Shown here piece by piece: positions 14,398 to 17,941 of a stretch of 17,941 nucleotides of DNA. The position numbers and the translations under genes are program-made. Where the stretch lies: contig JBKPQY010000066.1 of NCBI GenBank assembly GCA_046734315.1, positions 1 through 17,941 on the forward strand, written 5' to 3'. The notes under the pieces are model-generated. The model made no database searches. It was not told where the DNA came from and saw nothing but the letters and a program-made list of their open reading frames with translations. The DNA is from DASXRA01 sp046734315. Its GTDB lineage: Bacteria > Actinomycetota > Actinomycetes > Mycobacteriales > Jatrophihabitantaceae. Position 1 is the stretch's first letter. Each line of letters starts with the position of its first letter.

Positions 14398-15072
14398 TCA
14401 TCGCCATGATCGCTGCCTCGCGTCGACGAGCGCAGCGAGGTCGGCGACGGTGACACCCGCCAGCGTGGGCACGACCGTACGTCCCGGTACGGCGTCGAGC
14501 GGCACTTCGCTGGGTACGGCGAGGACGACGCAGCCGGCCGCCTCGGCGGATGCGATGCCGAGCGGCGAGTCCTCGATCGCGACGGTGTTCGCAGGCAGGA
14601 CGTCGAGCAGCTCGGCAGCGCGCAGGTAGGGGTCCGGCGCCGGCTTCTGGTGGGCCACCTCGTCGCCGCACACGGTGGCCGCGAAGTATTCGCGACCGAT
14701 CATGTCGAGCGCGATATCGGTCAGCCGCCGATGGGTGGAGGTGACAAGCGCCGCAGGCACGCCGGCCTGATGGACCGCAACCAGCAACTCGCGCGCGCCC
14801 GGCTTCCACACGAGGGCCGTGCGGAACAGCTCGGCCGCACGCTCGAGCAGGTACGCACCGCTGCTCTCCGGATCGGCGTCGATGCGCAGGTCGTCGTGCA
14901 TGATCGCGATGGATCGGGCGAGACTCGAGCCGACCATACGCCGGCGTGCGGTGTCGGACAGCTCGCCGCCCAGGTAGTGCGCCAGGTCGTCCAGCGCGAC
15001 ATCCCAGATCTTCTCCGAGTCGAGAAGCGTGCCGTCCATGTCGAACAGCACGGCTTGGAGCGAACCCCCCAT
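14398..15072 (-). CDS. HAD-superfamily hydrolase (beta-phosphoglucomutase-like)
   Basis: This 224-aa enzyme is a small-molecule phosphatase or phosphomutase of HAD subfamily I. Motif I is FDMDGTLLDSE (Asp11 nucleophile, Asp13), motif II is LVTSTHRR (Ser112), motif III is HQKPAPDPY (Lys143) and motif IV is AIEDSPLGIASAEAAG (Glu167-Asp168). A helical cap lies at about 17-90. The ATG at 15072 gives MGGSLQAVLFDMDG, a little short and Gly-rich at the start. No good ribosome-binding site is seen, and the integrase gene ends only 19 bases upstream. The native 5' end and promoter may therefore have been replaced by the integrated element. Confidence 0.9.
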   Translation of the reverse strand: MGGSLQAVLFDMDGTLLDSEKIWDVALDDLAHYLGGELSDTARRRMVGSSLARSIAIMHDDLRIDADPESSGAYLLERAAELFRTALVWKPGARELLVAVHQAGVPAALVTSTHRRLTDIALDMIGREYFAATVCGDEVAHQKPAPDPYLRAAELLDVLPANTVAIEDSPLGIASAEAAGCVVLAVPSEVPLDAVPGRTVVPTLAGVTVADLAALVDARQRSWR

Positions 15073-15091
15073 GTTTACTGAGGTTCCGTCA

Positions 15092-16198
15092 TTAGGTGGC
15101 CTCCCGGGTACACAATGGGTACACATCAGGGACGACCGAGCGCATGGTTTCGGCGAGCGCAACGCGGCCGGCCCGCTCGTCGTCGGGCTTCAGGTAGGCG
15201 TAGACGCGGTAGGTGATCTCCGGGCTGGAGTGGCCCAGCCAGCGGGAGACGGCGACGATGGAGACGCCGCGCGAGATCAGGCAGGCGCCGAAGTAGTGGC
15301 GTAGCGAATGTGGCGAGATGGTGAATCCGACAGCGCGCTCGATGTCGTCGAAGACATGTCCGGCGATCGACTTGGTCAGTGGACGGCCTATGGTGCTGCT
15401 GAAGATCAACCCGTCACGGCGCGGCCAGTAGCGGATCTGCTCGGCGAGGGCGTTGAGGACGGTGTCGTCGGCCGGAATGTCACGGGCTGACGAGCCGGTC
15501 TTGAGCCGGCCCATGTCACCGCCGGGTCTGCGCTGCTGTCGTACCCGCACCGTGCGGCGTAGGAAGTCGACGTCCTCGACGCGCAGCCCGCATGCTTCGC
15601 TGATCCGCAACCCGAGCCCGAGAAGGGTGATCACCAACAGTCGGTAGTGCTCCGGCGTTGCTTGGAGAACTACGGTGACGTCCTCGTCGGTGAGGTGGAC
15701 GTCGCGACGGCGGGGCGCGGTCGGAGCCCTGACCCGCTTGGCGGCGTTGGAGGCAGTGAGTCCGTCGGCCAGTGCGGCGTCGAGGAGTTGCCGGACCTGA
15801 CGCAGCACCTGCCCGACCGTGCCAGGCGCGAGCGTCTGCATCCAGGTCGCGACGGCGCTCGCGATCACGCTGGGCTTGATCGCCCCGACCGGGTACTTAC
15901 CGAGCGTGGGCAGGATGTGCCGATCCAGAACCGCACGCTTGCGGACCCGGGTGCTGTCCGCGGCGAGGTTGTGCGAGTGCGCTCTCCAGTGCTCTTCGGC
16001 GAAGGCTCGGAGGGTGATTGAGGCGCGCTTGGCGTCGATGTAGCTGCCGGTCAGCTTGGACGCCTCCACCGTGGTCAGGAAGCGTTCGGCGTCCAGCTTG
16101 CGACTGAACACCTTGACCAGCTGCGTGCCATCGGGGTCACGGTAGCGCGCGTACCAGCGCAGCTGCCCGTTGCGGGTGCGCTTCTCGATGCTCGCCAC
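15092..16198 (-). CDS. int: Tyrosine recombinase/integrase
   Basis: This site-specific recombinase integrates and excises the element. The 368-aa protein has an N-terminal arm-binding region (GQLRWYARYRDPDG), a SAM-like core-binding domain at about 63-145, and the catalytic domain with Arg198 (LRISEACGL), Lys233 (GRLKTGS), His297 and Arg300 (HSLRHYF), His323 (LGHSSPEIT) and nucleophile Tyr333. The GTG at 16198 is chosen because AGGAGGT sits 6 bases upstream; the open frame reaches further only as a shadow. It follows the RHH gene by 58 bases on the same strand. Its stop is 19 bases from the HAD start. Confidence 0.96.
   Translation of the reverse strand: MASIEKRTRNGQLRWYARYRDPDGTQLVKVFSRKLDAERFLTTVEASKLTGSYIDAKRASITLRAFAEEHWRAHSHNLAADSTRVRKRAVLDRHILPTLGKYPVGAIKPSVIASAVATWMQTLAPGTVGQVLRQVRQLLDAALADGLTASNAAKRVRAPTAPRRRDVHLTDEDVTVVLQATPEHYRLLVITLLGLGLRISEACGLRVEDVDFLRRTVRVRQQRRPGGDMGRLKTGSSARDIPADDTVLNALAEQIRYWPRRDGLIFSSTIGRPLTKSIAGHVFDDIERAVGFTISPHSLRHYFGACLISRGVSIVAVSRWLGHSSPEITYRVYAYLKPDDERAGRVALAETMRSVVPDVYPLCTREAT
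15106..15125. repeat. Two 9-bp direct repeats, candidate integrase arm sites
   Basis: GGGTACACA occurs at 15106-15114 and 15117-15125, an 11-bp period (about one helical turn), inside the last codons of the integrase gene and close to the expected attachment site. Tyrosine integrases bind short direct repeats (arm-type sites) near att, often overlapping the int 3' end. Confidence 0.45.
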
Positions 16199-16256
16199 GG
16201 CGGTACCTCCTGTCTGCGGGTTGATCCTCGCACCGGGCTGTGATGGAACGCGTGGG

Positions 16257-16523
16257 TCACCGTGCGTGCAGCTCGTGGTCGAGGCGATCGAGCAGCCACG
16301 CCCGTGCCATCGTCGACATCGGCAGGTGCTTCTCGCGGGCAAGCTTTTGAAGCGCGGCGTACTGCTCCTCGCTGAGCCGCACATTGAACAGTCGCGACTG
16401 GAGGTTCGGTCTGCTCACCCGTGTTCCCTTCGGGTACGGCTCGCGCGAATCTGCCTGCTGCTCAACTCTTCGTGCGTCAGCGCGAAGCGCCGCCATCGTC
16501 TTCGGGTCGATCTTCTTCGCCAT
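16257..16523 (-). CDS. Ribbon-helix-helix antitoxin-like protein, 88 aa
   Basis: The C-terminal half, LFNVRLSEEQYAALQKLA followed by an MSTMARAWLLDRL helix, is a CopG/RHH-type DNA-binding pattern: a beta strand and two helices. The N-terminal half is charged and probably flexible, ready to wrap a partner. The ATG at 16523 has GGAGGT 6 bases upstream. It overlaps the end of the upstream gene by 47 bases in another frame. Toxin-first order with an RHH second gene is the layout of BrnT/BrnA modules, in which BrnA is an RHH protein. Toxin-antitoxin function is inferred. It could instead be a stand-alone regulator of the xis-int operon. Confidence 0.75.
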   Translation of the reverse strand: MAKKIDPKTMAALRADARRVEQQADSREPYPKGTRVSRPNLQSRLFNVRLSEEQYAALQKLAREKHLPMSTMARAWLLDRLDHELHAR

Positions 16524-16842
16524 GGGTCACCTCCGCGTGGTAGGTCGCGAGGTCGCGTCCGGACGCAGGCCACGCGTTGAGCCCGTGCAGGTCGCCGCCG
16601 AGATCGCGGTACGCGATAACGACGAGCAGCCGGGCGGCCGACGGCGACCAGCCCACGAACCCAGACGCGCCGACGCGCGAACTGGGGTACGGCGTGATCT
16701 CGACGAGATGTTCGTCGGCGAGCACCTCCTGCGTCCAGCTTGGGTCGATGTCGAGCGCGCCCGGGTAGCGTTGCGACCTGGTGCTGATGTACTCCGCGTC
16801 CTCTTCCGTCCAGAGGAACGGCGCTTGCTCAGTGTAAGACAA
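16477..16842 (-). CDS. Toxin-like small protein (BrnT-like), 121 aa
   Basis: It starts MSYTEQAPFLWTEEDAEYI from a TTG at 16842, 4 bases after the excisionase stop on the same strand. The central part, VGASGFVGWSPSAARLLVVIAYRD then HGLNAWPASGRDLATY, has the strand-strand-helix look of BrnT/RelE-type RNases: a G-R-S pattern, a hydrophobic LVVI strand, then a helix with R..E/D..Y. That fit is a judgement by eye, and no catalytic residues can be named with certainty. No better start codon exists in frame. The overlap with the RHH gene supports a co-regulated pair. A plain hypothetical protein is the alternative. Confidence 0.65.
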   Translation of the reverse strand: MSYTEQAPFLWTEEDAEYISTRSQRYPGALDIDPSWTQEVLADEHLVEITPYPSSRVGASGFVGWSPSAARLLVVIAYRDLGGDLHGLNAWPASGRDLATYHAEVTHGEEDRPEDDGGASR

Positions 16843-16850
16843 CGTCTTAC
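16834..16850. promoter_or_regulatory. 17-bp perfect palindrome over the toxin start codon
   Basis: GTAAGAC-AAC-GTCTTAC has 7-bp arms and a 3-base centre. The centre is the TTG start codon region of the toxin-like gene, and one arm overlaps the xis stop codon. It could be an operator for the RHH protein or an RNA hairpin that controls toxin translation. Confidence 0.55.
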
Positions 16851-17047
16851 CCGTCGCCTAGTCCGCCGCTTGGCCGTGTCTCGATCCACCTCCGCAGCTC
16901 GCGTCTCGGGTATCGGACGTGGCGGCCGAACTTGAGGCTGACGGGTCCCTTGCCGGTTGATCTCCACCAGCGCAGCGTGGCGACCGGGATGCGCAACAGC
17001 TCGGCGGCTTCCTTGATGTTGAGGAAGTCGAACTCCTCGGCGTCCAT
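16847..17047 (-). CDS. xis: Excisionase-like helix-turn-helix protein, 66 aa
   Basis: This small DNA-binding protein probably directs excision by the integrase and may also regulate it. FLNIKEAAELLRIPVATLRWW is the MerR/Xis-type winged HTH (HTH_17), followed by the wing GRHVRYPRRELRRWIE. The length matches AICE excisionases. The ATG at 17047 is chosen; upstream in-frame starts would put extra residues before the HTH. GGG about 9 bases upstream is a weak ribosome-binding site. It precedes the toxin-like gene by 4 bases. The mRNA leader has a hairpin at 17066-17097. Confidence 0.85.
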   Translation of the reverse strand: MDAEEFDFLNIKEAAELLRIPVATLRWWRSTGKGPVSLKFGRHVRYPRRELRRWIETRPSGGLGDG

Positions 17048-17065
17048 GGTGGTGCCCTTTCGGTC

Positions 17066-17097
17066 GTAGTCGGCAGTTTGCTGCCATCGATGACTAC
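17066..17097. promoter_or_regulatory. Hairpin upstream of the excisionase gene
   Basis: GTAGTC-GGCAG-TTTG-CTGCC-ATCGAT-GACTAC: an 11-bp two-part stem with a 4-base loop and a 6-base bulge (ATCGAT) on one side. It begins 19 bases upstream of the xis start, so it may be an operator, an attenuator or the terminator of the upstream gene. No T-tract follows. The rest of 17048-17262 shows nothing I can name. Confidence 0.45.
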
Positions 17098-17262
17098 AAG
17101 TGCTTGCGGCGAGACCGAACACGACACCTGCCGGCGTTCTGTCTCCCCACCCCCCATAGGCGCTGCGAGGTAGCGCGCGCGGGCAGTGATCTTTGATTGT
17201 GACCGATTCGTAATGACTCCCTCCTGTCGTTGCTGGTCAGACGACGCGGGTCTGGTGGCGCC

Positions 17263-17941
17263 TTAGCGGCCGATACCGGGGCCATGGTCGATCTGCTGGG
17301 CCGGGTACGGCTCCCGCTCGTGGCTGATTGGCCGCCATGGGCCGGACCGGCCGAACGTCGCGCGCTGGTAGGCCGCGACACGGTCGGCATGCCAGGCGGC
17401 GCGGGCGGCGTCCAGCAGCCTCTCCGGGTCGGGCTGGGTGGTGATGGCCACGCTGGCGCTGAGGGTGGCGACGTGCTGGTCGGCGGCCGTGACGCGCTGC
17501 TGCGCGGTGTGGACCTTATCGGTGAGGTCGGGGACGAGGTCGGCGGCCCCCGTGTCGTAGACGGCCCGGCGCGAGACCTGCTGGAGTTCCCGTCGTGCGT
17601 GCTGGTAGGTGGTTGCGGCGGCCTCGTATCTGTTGTTGGCGGCGCGGGCGGCACCCAGCCGGGCGGCCTGGTCTGGGTAGTCGGCTGCGGCCAGCCGCCG
17701 CGCGTGCTGGTAGAGGGCGTCGGCGATGCGCTCCACGTTGGACGGGAAGGCGATCGGCCGGGCGGCGAGCTGGTGCGGGTCGACGTCGCTGTCGGCGAAG
17801 ACTGGCGCCCACGCTGCGGTCCAGGTGCCGAGGTGCTGGACGGCGTCGCGGGCCCGGCCGCGATGCACGCCGAGCCGGCCCGGCCCGGCGGCGATTGTGT
17901 GGGCTGCCCTGTCGGCGGCGGGGAGTTGCGCGTCCCAGGCC
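17263..17941 (-). CDS. Hypothetical helical protein of the element (5' end cut by window edge)
   Basis: The frame is open from 17941 to a TAA at 17263, giving about 225 residues of a longer protein; the GTG at 17868 is only an internal candidate. The visible part is almost all helix: Ala/Arg-rich repeats such as HARRLAAADYPDQAARLGAA and further heptad-like stretches, then a proline- and charge-rich tail ending GPGIGR. I see no catalytic motif. In related elements a replication initiator or a large conjugation protein would lie here, and a helical C-terminal region fits either. The product cannot be named from this part. Confidence 0.7.
   Translation of the reverse strand, partial: AWDAQLPAADRAAHTIAAGPGRLGVHRGRARDAVQHLGTWTAAWAPVFADSDVDPHQLAARPIAFPSNVERIADALYQHARRLAAADYPDQAARLGAARAANNRYEAAATTYQHARRELQQVSRRAVYDTGAADLVPDLTDKVHTAQQRVTAADQHVATLSASVAITTQPDPERLLDAARAAWHADRVAAYQRATFGRSGPWRPISHEREPYPAQQIDHGPGIGR

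Larger units (their letters stand above)
15073..17941. mobile_element. End of an integrative element (integrase side), truncated by window
   Basis: From 15073 rightward the genes change from chromosomal housekeeping to a tyrosine integrase, an RHH protein, a toxin-like protein, an excisionase-like HTH protein and a long helical protein. In pSAM2-like actinomycete integrative elements, xis and int are adjacent and the int 3' end lies next to the attachment site, as here. The boundary is probably within or next to 15060-15126. No tRNA gene is visible at this end. The transfer and replication genes and the other att copy would be beyond 17941. Confidence 0.7.

Noticed and set aside
15060..15130. 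tRNA gene or tRNA 3' fragment as attachment site
   Set aside because: No T-loop or acceptor pattern is visible on either strand.
17094..17654. Minus-strand Pro/Thr-rich open frame of 186 codons
   Set aside because: It is out of frame with the helical protein 17263-17941, and its Pro/Ser/Arg-rich composition is that of a frame shadow.

Overview
This window is high-GC DNA from an actinobacterium that carries the Pup-proteasome system. The evidence is a depupylase (dop) at the left edge and the proteasomal ATPase ARC/Mpa, ending in the C-terminal residues GQYL. GTG and TTG starts, a 3Fe-4S-type ferredoxin divergent from arc, and the order arc - trmI - M50 protease - signal peptidase - RecB-like nuclease all fit a non-mycobacterial actinomycete chromosome. 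I cannot name the genus. pup, prcB and prcA would be expected beyond the left edge and are not visible.

Layout. Bases 1-5808: dop (minus, runs off the left edge), a small plus-strand ORF in a repeat-containing gap, a lipoprotein penicillin-binding protein (minus) lying between arc and dop, then arc (minus). Bases 5809-7944: a ferredoxin divergent from arc, a block of three tandem ~120-132 bp GC-rich repeats, and a secreted Rpf-type lysozyme-like protein with three peptidoglycan-binding domains. Bases 7982-11707: a trmI / M50 site-2-type protease pair (minus, overlapping by 4 bases), then a signal peptidase I and a RecB/Cas4-like nuclease on plus. Bases 11708-13294: a likely methyltransferase remnant and two overlapping unknown genes, one membrane-bound and one helical. 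Bases 13287-15072: a probable two-gene operon of a HAD hydrolase and an alkaline-phosphatase-superfamily phosphodiesterase (minus).

Bases 15073-17941 hold the end of an integrative element directly upstream of the HAD gene. Reading leftward on minus, it has a long helical protein cut by the right edge, an excisionase-like HTH protein, a toxin-like protein, a ribbon-helix-helix antitoxin-like protein and a tyrosine integrase. The tight spacing suggests one transcript from the excisionase gene to the integrase gene. A perfect 7-bp-arm palindrome covers the toxin start codon, and two 9-bp direct repeats spaced 11 bp lie in the last codons of the integrase gene.

The least ordinary points are: a toxin-antitoxin-like pair set between xis and int; the element boundary directly at the 5' end of the HAD gene; an in-phase 21-bp duplication of the arc tail codons; a shared 18-bp repeat core bracketing the PBP block between arc and dop; and the 130-bp repeat array upstream of the rpf-like gene. 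Family assignments come from motif recognition only, with no database search.
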